A stretch of DNA of 64,000 bases from Cristatella mucedo (lineage: Eukaryota > Bryozoa > Phylactolaemata > Cristatellidae): positions 884,001 to 948,000 of the forward strand of contig WPIO01000128.1 of the NCBI GenBank assembly GCA_009760855.2, given 5' to 3'. Below are positions 1 through 10,650 of this stretch, piece after piece. Under the pieces are notes generated by a model. It saw nothing but the letters and a program-made list of their open reading frames with translations. It was not told the DNA's origin and did no database searches. How positions within the stretch are numbered: the stretch's first letter is position 1; each line of letters begins with the position of its first letter. The translations under genes and the position numbers were made by a program.

Positions 1-115
1 GCTGCTGCTTGCTGCCTCCTGCTGCTTGCTGCTGCCTGCTGCTGCCTGAGTCTGCTGCTGCTGCCTGCTGCTACTGCCTCCTGCTGTTGCCTGCCACTGC
101 TGCTGCAGCTCTGTC
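1..115. repeat. CTG/CTGCCTG-rich low-complexity repeat
   Basis: Irregular run of gctgctgc, ctgcctgctg and cctgctgctg units at the window start. The minus-strand reading frame through it to 337 is CAG-type low complexity and not supported as a gene. 116-500 holds nothing else recognisable. Confidence 0.8.
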
Positions 116-507
116 GGTGCAATGCCTAATGCCAACTGGCCGGGTCGCATCACCATGGTAGTGGAGCCTCGCCCAGTATCCACTTCGACTTGAGCAGCTG
201 GTGCCTCTATGCCTGCCTTCAACTGGGTGGATCGCAGCCCCACGATAGCGGGCCCTTGCCCAGCGTTCACTCCAGCTTGAGCAGCTGGTGCACTGGATGG
301 GAGAAAGCGCAGGCATGCAACCATAAATGGAGCACACATGCGAGTACTAAACTGGAAAAGAACATTTAGCAAATCACTGCCAAATCAATCAAATGTTACT
401 TAAGCAAGTTTGGGTTGATCCACCTAGGACCAGGCCAAGTGTAGTTTCAATTAATAACTTAGTGCCATTACCAATACACGCATCCATCGAAAATTTTAAT
501 ATTTTTA

Positions 508-826
508 ACAATAATAATAATGCACTTGATAAAGCGCCCTCAGAGAACTCAATCTCTCTCTGGGCGCTTTACATTTGCTGCAAAGGGAAATGCAATTGAA
601 TGGTAAGTAAAATCATGCTTGAAAAACAAACAAAATGAATAACATGGTTAGGGGTGACATGCAAAGGGTCAGCATGCAAATGTGGTTAGTGGCAGCATGC
701 ACAGTGTCAGCACGCATAAGCACGTGAAGGACGAATCACACGGACCCACTAAATTCTGTCCTAAATAGGCGTTTTTAAGTTCCTTTTAAATGTGGTCAGG
801 TCAGGGCATGTTCTGATTCTGAATAT
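508..826 (-). mobile_element. L2-type LINE family A, 3' end fragment
   Basis: Reverse orientation: starts with (aat)n, then the hairpin block ataaagcgccctcagagaac...ggcgctttacat, then the shared 3' UTR (catgcttgaaaaacaaac; agcatgcaaatgtggttagt). It breaks into an ATTCTG repeat at about 815. Confidence 0.85.
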
Positions 827-893
827 TCTGATTATTCTGATTATTTTCTGATTATTCTGAATATTCTGAATATTCTGATTCTGAATATTGACA
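815..893. repeat. ATTCTG/AATATTCTG microsatellite
   Basis: About ten irregular copies of attctg, attattctg and aatattctg directly at the broken end of the L2 fragment. Confidence 0.8.
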
Positions 894-1532
894 ATCAAAA
901 GGTCTTCTTAGCTGCTTCCATATCAGCACCACATCTAGCCACTCTGGGGCGATCTATCAGATGCTTTGTCTTTTTTGCAAAATAAACATGAACAAAGAGT
1001 CAATCTTGTAATAAGCTCACGGGACTCTGTATCTTCCCTAGCAGCTCTACTGCAACATAAACCTTCGAGCGTGCCACTGCAGACTGCATCTCGAAGCTGC
1101 CCATTTCCGAATCGTGGAAGATTCCAAGATCTCTAGACCTCTAACGTACTGTCTACCCAGTGAAGCCTAGATTTGATGATGCTCACCTATGTAACATTAT
1201 AACAATGACATTTGCCTTTAGTTTTGTCCCAGCGTCCTTCAAAGGATAGCGGTCACTTAACATTAGCTCTCGTTTCAACAGGACTTACACGATTTTATCT
1301 GGTCTCAATTAAGAGTGTATGAGTCTTTGTACCGCTTAGGTGTAAGCACATGGAATACAAAAGCAGATTTGGCAAAAAAACAAGTCTTATACATTCTTTT
1401 TCAAAAGTGACATTTAGTCTGCATGCTACAGAACGTCAGATGGAGCATTCAGGTGTACTAGGCAACCACGGGCAAAGAAAACTTGTTAAGTCATGAGATG
1501 CCTGGTAAACTTTGCAAATTATCTTAAGTTTG
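894..1532. other. No gene seen
   Basis: AT-rich unique-looking sequence. No ORF with family resemblance, RNA gene or known repeat recognised. Confidence 0.5.
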
Positions 1533-1654
1533 AATATTCTGGGCACCTCTAACCAGCACGCCTTTAATAACCCTGGCCTAGATGACTGCTTAAAATATTC
1601 TGGGCACCCCTAATCAGCATGTCTTAAATAACCCTGGCCTAGACGTCTGCTTAA
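1533..1654. repeat. 61-bp tandem duplication
   Basis: Two diverged copies of a unit starting aatattctgggcacc and containing ataaccctggcctagac/atg, 61 bp apart (1533 and 1594). Confidence 0.8.
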
Positions 1655-1847
1655 TGAGCGATACATCTGCATCACTACTTTTGTAGATACTTCAATTGAA
1701 CTCGTGCATCTGCATTTCCAACCTCGGCAGAGGCTGCAGTCTCAAAACATCAATGCATTTGATTCCTGTCGTGCTGCTGCTGACATTAATAACGCATCGC
1801 AATAGGGGGGTCGAGGGAGGAGGTCGCGGGAGGGGGGCACCCCCAAG

Positions 1848-1996
1848 TTAATAATAATAATATAATAATAATGCACTTGATAAAGCACCCTCAGAGAACT
1901 TAATCTCTTTCTAGGCGCTTTACATTTGTTGGAAAGGGAAATGCAATTGAATGGTAAGTAAAATCATGCTTGAAAAACAAACAAAATGAAAGTTAC
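1848..1996 (-). mobile_element. L2 family A 3' tail fragment
   Basis: (taa)n, then cacttgataaagcaccctc, ggcgctttacattt and the catgcttgaaaaacaaac block. It lies just downstream of the CARD exon B stop. 1655-1847 holds only G-rich unique sequence. Confidence 0.8.
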
Positions 1997-2047
1997 AGGA
2001 ACAACAGTGACTCCTCAAGTTGACATTGTCTAAACAGCTAGCCGAAG

Positions 2048-2374
2048 CTACAGTAAATGGCCTAGAATTGCCAACGGATGCTCATTTCCTACTATAAAAG
2101 ACCTGCAATGCATCGCTCTCAAACTGCATCGCACATACCTCCGACCAGTCGAGGGCACAGACCAGTGGCTGCCGACGTTCTGCGCCGGTGAAACGTCGGC
2201 CGCAGCGAACGCTTTTGGCACTCGCTGCTGCAGCTCTTTCATGACGAGATCGGACAAGTGCTCCTGCTCAGTGTTGCGCAGCTGCTGTACGAACTCTATG
2301 AATGCATCCTTGCCTCGCCGCCTTACACTATCCAAAAGAGTGTTGCAAGCATCACGACGATTATTCCGATGAGC
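2048..2374 (-). CDS. CARD-domain protein, exon B (C-terminal half of CARD and stop)
   Basis: Acceptor ctgtctcttgctgcag|GCTCAT, phase 0, matching exon A. Begins AHRNNRRDACNTLLDSVRRR, then GKDAFIEFVQQLRNTEQEHL. LLDSVRRRG-DAF-EF-QQLR-T-QEHL is the classic CARD helix 4-6 pattern, close to the caspase-2/CRADD type. About 60 residues without recognised domain follow, ending in TAG at 2048-2050. With exon A the CARD is complete. No caspase, kinase or NACHT domain is visible next to it. It could be a CARD-only adaptor or regulator, or the 3' end of a larger gene. Confidence 0.8.
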   Translation of the reverse strand, partial: AHRNNRRDACNTLLDSVRRRGKDAFIEFVQQLRNTEQEHLSDLVMKELQQRVPKAFAAADVSPAQNVGSHWSVPSTGRRYVRCSLRAMHCRSFIVGNEHPLAILGHLL

Positions 2375-2531
2375 CTGCAGCAAGAGACAGCAGACAGTGG
2401 GTAATAGGCTGGGCACATTGTCATCTGCGCTTTAACAAACTCTGCATCTGCAGCATAGCAGCTGCTTCACAACGGTACCATCCTGTATACTGGTTACAGA
2501 GAGGTTGTTGCCTCTTCGTGAAAGAAAAAGT

Positions 2532-2709
2532 GCAAGCACCTGCTGCTCACAGCAGCCCTCAGCAAGCACCTGCTGCTCACAGCAGCCTCAGCAAGCACCT
2601 GCTGCTCACAGCAGCCTCAGCAAGCACCTGCTGCTCACAGCAGCCTCAGCAAGCACCTGCTGCTCACAGCAGCCTCAGCAAGCACCTGCTGCTCACAGCA
2701 GCCCTCAGT
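2532..2709. repeat. Minisatellite, 6 x 29-30 bp, hairpin core
   Basis: Six nearly identical units of aagcacctgctgctcacagc plus agcctcagc. Repeat starts are at 2534, 2564, 2593, 2622, 2651 and 2680. Each unit has GCTGCT-cac-AGCAGC, a perfect short inverted repeat. It lies in the intron between the two CARD exons. It is open in two plus frames (CCSQQP- and LLTAA-type repeats), taken as a by-product. Confidence 0.92.
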
Positions 2710-2782
2710 GGCTCCGCAAACGCTTGTATGAAGATCGTAATCAGCACTTGCCAATTGTGGTGCACACAACAACAAAAACAGG

Positions 2783-2999
2783 CCTCGCTGCTTTGGCACA
2801 GCGGTTAAGGTGCTCATCCCGACCAAGGTCAAGGTGAATATATATGCTGGCCGAGGTCGTGATCCCGAGCCCCGGGGCATACGTGACGTGCCTAAACGGT
2901 TGTCTTCGGATGCTATGCAGTCGTCTCTTGCCACTTCACGCTTCATCTTTCGCAGCTTCACTCCATTGCAATTTTTTAAATACATGTACGTTCACTAAA
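2783..2999 (+). mobile_element. SINE-1 (tRNA-derived), old copy with second repeat block
   Basis: tRNA-like head with A box ttggcacagcggttaaggtg and B box ggtcgtgatcccgagcccc. The second half (2925-2999, cttgccacttcacgcttc ... tcactccattgcaat) recurs at 15010-15080, so it is a repeat in its own right. 3000-3524 holds no recognised feature. Confidence 0.7.
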
Positions 3000-3524
3000 G
3001 GTTTAATCGCGATAGTGAAAATGCTACAGCATGCTCGACTGCCTGAGTCAATTATACACCCCTGAACCCACACGAGCTGGTACCTCGGTCGCGTAGCTGC
3101 TCCGAGAGGCTGGCTCCGGTGCTTACTTACAGAAGGAATAATCAGGCAACCAATCACAACAAGCTGGCACATCGCAACCGAGCCACGGCATGCAAGTTGA
3201 CTCGATGTTAAGACATCTCGTACTTTAGGCAGAACAACTGAAGAAAGAAGCCCAAGCAGACGCCTCCTGCAGCAGCCCTGCAGAGGCTTGCTCTGATTGG
3301 CTGCTGGTGGTAGTGCACTGCTGGATACTCCCAACAAGCGCCAGCATGGCCAAAACACGTGGTTCATTGGCTATTGCCTGGCTTATTCTGGCTACCTGCC
3401 ACATGATCTGCATAAAATTACCGACAAGTAAGGATGCTTGCCGGACAATGTCCAGCCTGAAGTCTGGCTATGCTGAAATGTCACTAAACCAAAGCCATAC
3501 TTGACCTCTATTCTAAGCATAATA

Positions 3525-4200
3525 ATAAAATTAATAATGCATTGGATATAGCGCCCTCAGAGAACGCAATCTCCTTTTAGGCACTTAACATTTGCTACAA
3601 AGGAAGCGCTATCGAAGGTTAGTGGTAGCATGCTCAATAAACAGCATGATTAACATAGTTAGGGGTGACAGGGTTAGCATGCGAGTATGGTTATGGGCAG
3701 CTTCCACAGTATCAGCAGTCATAAGTACATAATAGAAGAATCACAGGGACCTACCAAATGCTGTGATAAATAGATGCATTTTTAGTTTTTTTAATGTGGT
3801 CAAGTCAGGAGACGTCGTGGCGAAAGTCGGGAGTGAGTTCCAGGCTTTGGGAGCACATACAGGCACATCTCCAAAGGATTTGAGGTTTGTACTATGTATG
3901 TGTAAACAGGTAGATTACGAAAAGTGGGTGGTGCAATGTTTAGCCTGGTGGAGGAGTACATCTGATAGGTAGGATATGCGCCAAAGAATGAAGGGACCTA
4001 AGGTGAGTGATAAAACCTTGAAGTCGATGCGCTGCCTGACTGGGAGCCAGTGCAGGTGGGCGAGAAGTGGTGTGATATGGTAGCTGTGACGCTCACGACA
4101 CACAACCCTAGCTGCAGAAATCTGCACCAACTATAAGCGCCCGACTGCACAGGCCGGTAGACCAGCAAGCATGCAATAACAAGATCCTGCAGTCACTCTT
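3525..4200 (-). mobile_element. L2 family A fragment inside the CARD intron
   Basis: 3' tail followed by decayed RT C-terminal coding sequence on the minus strand (the SLTLGPF and HWLPVRQRIDFKVLSLT regions; decayed DFCNSLL region to about 4200). Frameshifted and inactive. It sits between CARD exons A and B. Confidence 0.85.
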
Positions 4201-4377
4201 GAGCTTGATTTGAGCATATGCGTCTGTCGCCAAAAATGAGACGGCCACCGTCCACCTTGCATACACAGGGTGCACAGCAACCTGGCTTGTACAGCTCCGG
4301 CAGCCTGAGCAGCAGCTACCCAAAGGCACAGTGCAGCTAGTCTACGAGCCAGCCGGTTCATGGCTCCAGCAACTCAC

Positions 4378-4582
4378 CTCGATCTCATCCTTAATGTGTT
4401 CCGTGATGATGGCCTTGGAGAAGAGCGCTGACACCATGGATGACCACTCTAGCGAATTCATCAGTTCGGCATGACTCTTGCGAAGCACCTGCCGGCAGTC
4501 TTCATCACTAACCAGGCTCCAATCAACGGCTGGCCCCGACATTTGACTACTTGTGACACCACTGCTGGTGGTGCAGCTTTTA
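4378..4582 (-). CDS. CARD-domain protein, exon A (N-terminal half of CARD)
   Basis: Acceptor gctttgttttgcag|TAAAAG, donor GAG|GTGAGT. Reads KSCTTSSGVTSSQMSGPAVD, then DEDCRQVLRKSHAELMNSLE, WSSMVSALFSKAIITEHIKD and EIE. This is helices 1-3 of a caspase recruitment domain: LRKSHAEL, SMVSALFSKAIIT, HIKDEIE. CARDs are six-helix homotypic adaptor modules in apoptosis and innate signalling. The exon opens with the third base of a codon, so it needs either an upstream exon ending in two bases or an internal start (MSGPAVD, weak Kozak context). The partner upstream is unknown. Confidence 0.75.
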
Positions 4583-4914
4583 CTGCAAAACAAAGCGTAC
4601 AGAAAGTTTGCAGCTGTGATAATCAGAGCACGCAGGAATGCTTGCAGAGGGTGACAAACGTTGGACCCTTGACGTGGTGGTCCATGCTTGCAGCCGCGGG
4701 CACTGAGTGTCGCATGCCTGCTCAAGAAGAGTGTCATGCAGACAGTTGCACAAAAAAGAAACCAGAAGCTTAGCAACTTCACTGACATAGGAGCTGGTTC
4801 TCGACCAGATGCATACTTATATGATACACTGCCCTGTGGTCCTCTGTGCAGCATTTCATTGAGGTTGCAGAAAACGGAGCTGTGGCTTCAGGCTATTAAT
4901 AAATGTAAATACAT

Positions 4915-5036
4915 AAACATAATTCATTTGTATCGCACCCTAAGAGTACTTAATCTCTATTCAGGTGCCTCACATATGCTACTGGACTCGAGCGTACGAC
5001 CTTGGTCGGGGCAAGCACCTTAACCACTGCACCATA
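4915..5036 (-). mobile_element. SINE-1 copy
   Basis: Reverse copy: tail tttgtatcgcaccctaagag, then hairpin half taatctctattcaggtgcc, B box tggactcgagcgtacgacc and A box caagcaccttaaccactg. Confidence 0.8.
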
Positions 5037-5363
5037 CTCGTGCTACACTCCAGCACTGCTTGCCAGTCATAGACCTCTCAAAAATACTTCAACCCTGCAT
5101 CACACGTGTCATAAGGGATATGTGCTGGCTGGCAGCGGTGGTGCGGCGATTAAAACTACTAGTCAATTTGCAGCATGCACACTGGGGCAAAGCCTTACCG
5201 TTTGTTACAGCAACCCCAGCAAGTCAACAGCATGCAGCATGCATCCTGTGCTCGACATTCTATCTAAATGTCGATGTTGCCACCACATGCTCACGATACA
5301 TACCCGAGGCACTTCTCCGTCGAGGCATTGAATCCAACCCCATGTCTCTAGTCACAGCAGTGC

Positions 5364-5561
5364 ATGTTATCTGTAGACCTGCATGGCAGTGTTGAATGCC
5401 AGTCCCCACATGATATGTTTGATGATTTGTGCAAGCAAAACATCGCTGCTTATTCCACTGAACTCTCCAGACTGTCTCACGATGTACACTGGATGAAAGA
5501 TCCAGACTATTTATTGGTACATTTGAGCCAAAAGGTCGACCACCAAAAGATTCCGGTTTAG
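5364..5561 (+). other. Small unexplained open frame
   Basis: Follows a ttatctgtag acceptor-like site and encodes HDMFDDLCKQNIAAYSTELS then RLSHDVHWMKDPDYLL before a stop. The amino-acid pattern is protein-like but matches no family I know. It could be a remnant of a transposon or processed gene. The surrounding 5037-5603 holds nothing else. Confidence 0.2.
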
Positions 5562-5603
5562 AGTAAGGTGCATCAAGATAACCAGCTGATCACCAGAGCT
5601 CAA

Positions 5604-7125
5604 GCTACACTTAGCAATAATAATAATAATAATAAAAATGCACTTGATAAAGCGCCCTCAGAGAACTCAATCTCTCTATAGGTGCTTTACATTTGCTGCA
5701 AAGGGAAATGCAATTGAACGGTGAGTAATATCATGCTTGAAAAACAAACAAAATGAATAACATGGTTAGGGGTGACATGCACAGGGTCAGCATGCAAATG
5801 TGGTTAGTGGCAGCATGCACAGTGTAAGCACGAATAAGCACGTAAAGGACGAATCACAGGGACCCACTAAATGCTGTCCTAAATAGGTGTGTTTTTAGGT
5901 TCCTTTTAAATGTGGTCAGGTCAGGGGATGTTCTGATGCATGTTGGGAGGAAGTTCCAGGCTTTGGGTTTTTTTTCATCATACAAGCTGAATGCACGGTC
6001 TCCAAAGGATTTGAGGTTTGTACGAGGTATTTATAGACTGTTGGATTCCGAAATGCGGGTGGTACGATACTTGGCCTGGTGTGGTAGTATCTCTGAAAGA
6101 TAGCCTGGAGCCATAGAATGAAGGGACCTAAAAGTGAGAGACAAAACCTTGAAGTCAATCTGTTGCTTGACTGGTAGCCAGTGCAAGTCGGCGAGAAGTG
6201 GAGTAATGTGGCAACTGCGACGCTCACGACAGACAAGCCTAGCTGCAGAGTTTTGTACCAGCTGCAATCGCTCTGATCGCACATGCTGGTAGGCCAGTAA
6301 GCAGCAGTCGAAGAGTTGCAGAAGTCGATACGGGATGTCACGAATGCATGGACCAACTTGGACGTGGTATCCTTATCTAAACAAGCCCGAATTTTAGCAA
6401 TGTTATGAAGCTGAAAATAGGCAGATTTGACTGTGGAGCTGATTTGGTCATCTAACAAGAAGTCGCTTTGGAATATGACACCTAGATTTCGAGCTGATTC
6501 AACTGGAGATATGCTGGTAGAGCCTATTTTTAGAGTCAGCCTTTCCAATCTCTGAATCACACTCGGTTTGCCCATAACTAGTAAGTTAGTTTTATCATCG
6601 TTTAGTTTTAGAAAATTTGCTGCCATCCATGTGCAGATGTCATCAATGCATGCAGCAAGTGAGTTTAGAGAATTTGAGGTGCTCGAAGGCTGGGAGAGAT
6701 CAAAGCAAAGGTACAACTGAGTGTCATCCGCATAGAAGTGAAAGCCTAGATTGTGCTTGGCAATCACATCAGCAAGAGGCAGAGTATAAACCGTGAAAAG
6801 AACCGGACCTAGCACGGAGCCCTGAGGTACTCCATATTTCAGAGGTACTTCAGATGATCTTTGTCCATTCACGTCAATACTCTGGAGGCTCCCACTGAGA
6901 TAGGACCTGAACCACTGCAGAGCAGTGCCAGTGATGCCCAGGCGAGATGAGAGGCGCTCTAGAAGAACTTTGATCGATGGTGTCAAAAGCTGCCAAAAGA
7001 TCAAGCACAACAAGCAGAGACACTCTACCCATGTCTGGTCGTTGTATACCCTAAGCAATGCTGACTCTGTGGAGTGATTAGCTCTAAAGCCAGACTGGAA
7101 CTTACTAGCAAGGTGTGAGGTTTAA
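5604..7125 (-). mobile_element. L2 family A, 5'-truncated copy with RT
   Basis: Reverse copy from the (aat)n tail to the RT core. The RT reads SRLGITGTALQWFRSYLSG, GVPQGSVLGPVLF, FYADDTQLYL and FLKLNDDKTNLLVMGKPS. It ends with a diverged upstream part (FRANHSTESALLRVYND region). A 13-bp gap near 7035 relative to the 15.5-kb copy and an insertion near 6310 break the frame. Pseudogenic. Confidence 0.9.
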
Positions 7126-7780
7126 ATATATGTGTTCAGCTGTTCCACCACGACCCATTCAGTTCCGTTCTTGAATTGGTCGGCAGACACCTCCTTTTGT
7201 GACTGGAGTTGCCTGGCCATCCAGAATACTGGACATTACACTAGATCACACGAGACAGTAGCAGTGCTCTTGTCAGATTATTTCCACAGCATTAGTAGTA
7301 AATGAAATGAATGAAGGCAGGGCTAAGGTAAACCACCAATCTGTCTATATGGCTGCCTAATGTAATATAACCTGGGGAAAATAGCCGGTGTAAATCCAGC
7401 TTTATCAGTATTGCCTCTGTGCAGCAGTGTATAATCTTGGAAGTATGGCTTTGTGGCAATGAACAGTGCCTTGCCGAAACTTGATATCCTGGTCAGCCGG
7501 TGCTCCAAAATGCAGCTCTCCAGCTCTGAATTTACTTTTTTTTCTTAGCAGCAACCACATTGTGTAACCATCGGCTGTTCATCTATATTTAAGACTTGCT
7601 TTAAGCACCTGGTGAAGTTGGCCTATGCCTCATCCTCTTGGTTGTGCAGGTAGTTCCTAGCCAAGGCCTGCAAATGCTAATTAATAGTCAGCTGTCAGTC
7701 GGTATTAAATGCATCAGACCTGCCTGCACCAGTCAATGTAGCTCAGCTGAGTTTTCACAGACACCCAATTTTTAGTAATC
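7126..7780. other. No gene seen
   Basis: No recognised coding, RNA or repeat signal apart from short AT-rich runs. Confidence 0.5.
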
Positions 7781-7782
7781 TC

Positions 7783-8040
7783 ATCTCTTCCCGTACACCA
7801 TTCTGATTTTACCTGATTCCTTAGATGGAGAATGCTCTCCTACCAGCTCGCTACCTAAATAAATACTTGTTGATTCAACAGCCTCTTTTTTATAACGACA
7901 AAATGCCTTTACGGCTATCACCTCCACTGCTGGCAGAGGCAATAAAGAATCGCCCACGGAAGGATTCAAACTCACCACCTTGAGACTGATATCGTGAAAA
8001 GCAACAGCCTTACCAAGTGTATCATCACGGCCCACCAACC
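7783..8040 (-). mobile_element. SINE-2 (tRNA-derived) copy
   Basis: Reverse copy. On the minus strand: ggccgtgatgatacacttgg (A-box region), gtgagtttgaatccttccgt (B box), then gggcgattctttattgcc, the block shared with 28965-29115. Confidence 0.75.
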
Positions 8041-8955
8041 TCCTGCAACGTTCTTGCAGTGATCAGTAAGCCACTCCTCCGAATTTTTAACTTGAGTTAC
8101 TGATCGCTGCTTCTGTAGATCAAGGCGAGTCAACTTCTTTAAGCCATGGCAATGTCCCATTATGTGGATTAAAAGTCACTTTGCTGGGTCTCAGCACTCT
8201 CCAAGCTTTGAAGTTGCTTTTCCAACCAAGTGCATCAGGTATTATTAAGCAGCCGGGCTGGAAGCCTCAAATGAATCATCGAGGTACACTACTGCATCAC
8301 CAGCAGTTTTAAACATACGACCGAAATACCTGACCCCCTGCTCCATCTCTCGCCCTTCTTTAACTCTGTATCTCGATGGACGAATTAACTGCTCGTTCGT
8401 AATAAATGTGTAAACCGTTGACAAGGAGTCATTTGACCAAGCCTTGCTTGTGCCCTCTCTCTTTCCATGTCACACATCAGAGAATGATTAAAAAGATGTA
8501 GGCTGGTCTTTTAAAAAGCAGTTGCTACACTGGTAGAAAAGGAGGCATTCGAAGAAGCCAGATTGCTTGCTCATTGTCAGTAAGAGCAGGCAATTCACAT
8601 GTACTTACACACTTACGGCCAGATAGCAACAAGTGAAAGTGATGTATGTGCAACAGAGCTGGTGATCTGATTGTCTCCAAATAGGTCTGATTATATCAAA
8701 TCCGTGCATATGCACGGCATTGCCAGATGCTCTGCGTGTAATTGCAGCTTTCACCTGTCTCGAGTTTAGCAATATCAGCAAGATGCCGCAGACATACGTT
8801 AAGACATACATATATGCTACATAGGAGTGGCAATTTATAGAGCCCTGCTCGCCCCAGCCGATGGGACAAACCAGCCACCATGGCCTGGCTGGGGTCAATA
8901 TTCCACGGCAGCAACTCCACGAAACCTCAAAGACCAAGTGGGTGCAACTCTGGAG
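8041..8955. other. No gene supported
   Basis: Splice-like sites occur (minus GGCC|GTAAGTG at 8616, a lysine-rich frame near 8060-8160), but no family match or compatible chain was found. Confidence 0.4.
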
Positions 8956-8959
8956 TTTC

Positions 8960-9340
8960 CTATAGTGCATCCAAAGCCTAAGCAGCTTTTAGTGTGCATG
9001 CGGTAGCCAACACACTTCATGTCATGCAACAAAGAGAAGGTGCAAAGCAGAGCTGAGTCAGGATGGCAAACGATGAAGTGAGTAACTATGGAAGCAGCCG
9101 TGCAGGACGACTGTAAAAGTTGCTTTAGAGTCAGAAGCAGGAGAGAATATGATTTTGCATAAGATCAGAAATGAGTTCTGCTATTATCAGAAATGAGTTC
9201 TATGACCTGAAGAGCGGCGATGCTTTTGTCACCAAAAGTGTTGAAGCAAAAGAACAAAACGGCTAATTTCTAGCCCCTGGTAGAGAGGGCACGAGGAGGT
9301 TGAAACTAGTGTAGCAATTCAGCCGAGTGACCAGATATTG
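8960..9340 (-). mobile_element. LINE family B 3' fragment, decayed
   Basis: Reverse copy carrying gcctaagcagcttttagtg, cggtagccaacacacttc and aacaaagagaaggtgcaaag, the signature downstream of the family B RT stop region. Confidence 0.7.
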
Positions 9341-9389
9341 TGACTAGAGCAATCAGATGACAGCTAGAGACCGGATAGTGAGTGGAGCA

Positions 9390-9420
9390 CACTGCTGCTG
9401 TTGCTGCTGCTGCTGCTGCC
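9390..9420. repeat. (CTG)n microsatellite
   Basis: ctgctgctgttgctgctgct run with one imperfect unit. Confidence 0.85.
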
Positions 9421-9647
9421 CACCACTGGAATCTGGACCTGAGGAGCTCATTGCCGAGTCACATCAGCAGTGGTACTGCAAGCCAAGCCGGTCTGGCAGG
9501 CCCTCCAGCATCGCTTGCCTAAAGTGACGAGGTGCATCGGCAGCGGCCCAGAGCATCGTGCATAGAGCATGGGGAGGCGCTTCCGTTCGGCTAAGCCAAG
9601 AACCGACCGAGCAGTACGACTGCCAAGCAGTCGTGCTGCTCGGGCAT

Positions 9648-9827
9648 CTACGAGGTGCGGTGAGCAGCGAATGCTCTAAGCAAAGCCTCCGTGTGCATCC
9701 TATTTGCAGGCGCACTAAAGCTTAGACACCGGGTGATAAGCTGTATGTTTCCTTTGCACAGGCTCTGCATGACAGCCTTTCCCACCGTGTCAGCAGGGAG
9801 AGCAGGTGGCCAAACAAGCGATGGGTT
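9648..9827 (-). CDS. Candidate terminal exon of the RabGAP
   Basis: Acceptor catttgcgtgcag|AACCCA in phase 0, as exon 12 requires. There are 59 codons, beginning NPSLVWPPALPADTVGKAVM, then a TAG stop at 9648-9650. No domain is recognised. If used, the whole protein would be 552 aa. I see no AATAAA close downstream; an old LINE-B fragment begins near 9340. A plus-strand splice-like pattern (tttgcacag at about 9751-9761) overlaps it, so chance is possible. Confidence 0.35.
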   Translation of the reverse strand, partial: NPSLVWPPALPADTVGKAVMQSLCKGNIQLITRCLSFSAPANRMHTEALLRAFAAHRTS

Positions 9828-9954
9828 CTGCACGCAAATGACTACAGCTCACATCAGGCATTTCGATATTGGCATGGTAAGCACAAGAATCTGCAGCAAG
9901 ACCAGTTCCAAAACTATAATTCACGATTAGACAATCGGCAGGAACACTTTGTGT

Positions 9955-10650
9955 CACCAATATTAACTACCTCTTTAGTTCTGTCTCGGCTTCATTATTG
10001 TAATTCCCTTTTGGCTGGGCTGCCAAAGAAAAGCTATTATGCCACTACAGCTGACTATGAATATGGCTGCAAGGCTGGTCTTCAAGTCCCAGCGGTTTGA
10101 GCACGTGTCACCTTTGCTGAAAGAGCTAGGATGGTTGCGGGTTGAGCAAAGGATACAGAGCAAAGTTCTTACGCTGACCCACAAGGCCCGCCACGGCTTG
10201 GCTCCTTCGTACCTAGCTGAACTGCTGCATCAGTTTCAGCCTGTTCGTGCCCTGAGGTCTTGTGTGGACAATAAATTAGCTGTCCCACTCCTCCACTTAA
10301 AAACAGTTGGCGACAGAAGCTTTAGCTCTGCAGGTCCCAGACTGTGGAACTCGCTTCCACAATTCTTACGCAACGACAACTACTCTCCAACTGCCGACTA
10401 TGGCACATCTTTTTCAGCGGTCCTGAGCTGCTACTTCTATGCTACTCACTACCTCAACTGCTCTCCTGACTCTGCTATGCTTCTCACTTTCTCTTTGTTG
10501 CGTGAGACGAAGTCTGTTGGCTACCGAATGCGTACCGAAAGCCGCTTAGGCTGTGAGTGTGCTATAAAAAACTCTCCTGCGTAACACCCACATGGTCTGT
10601 ATGACTTTGTGGAGTTACAGACGGAGATACATTACATTACATTACATTAC
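9955..10650 (+). mobile_element. LINE family B (L2/CR1-like) 3' end with RT C-terminus
   Basis: Open frame 10039-10584 encodes the RT C-terminal region: NMAARLVFKSQRFEHVSPLL, KELGWLRVEQRIQSKVLTLT, HGLAPSYLAELL and WNSLPQFLR. These are the characteristic motifs after RT in L2/CR1 elements. It ends in tggagttacagacggagata then (cattac)n, a tail unlike the (att)n of family A. No RT core remains, so it is 5'-truncated. Confidence 0.85.

Noticed and set aside
2302-2837. Plus frames with repeated CCSQQP and LLTAA units
   Set aside because: Minisatellite read-through antisense to CARD exon B; the minus strand has the domain match.
8060-8160. Minus-strand exon with KQRSVTQVKNSEEWLTDHCK
   Set aside because: Acceptor-like site but no credible donor before the SINE-2; no family match.
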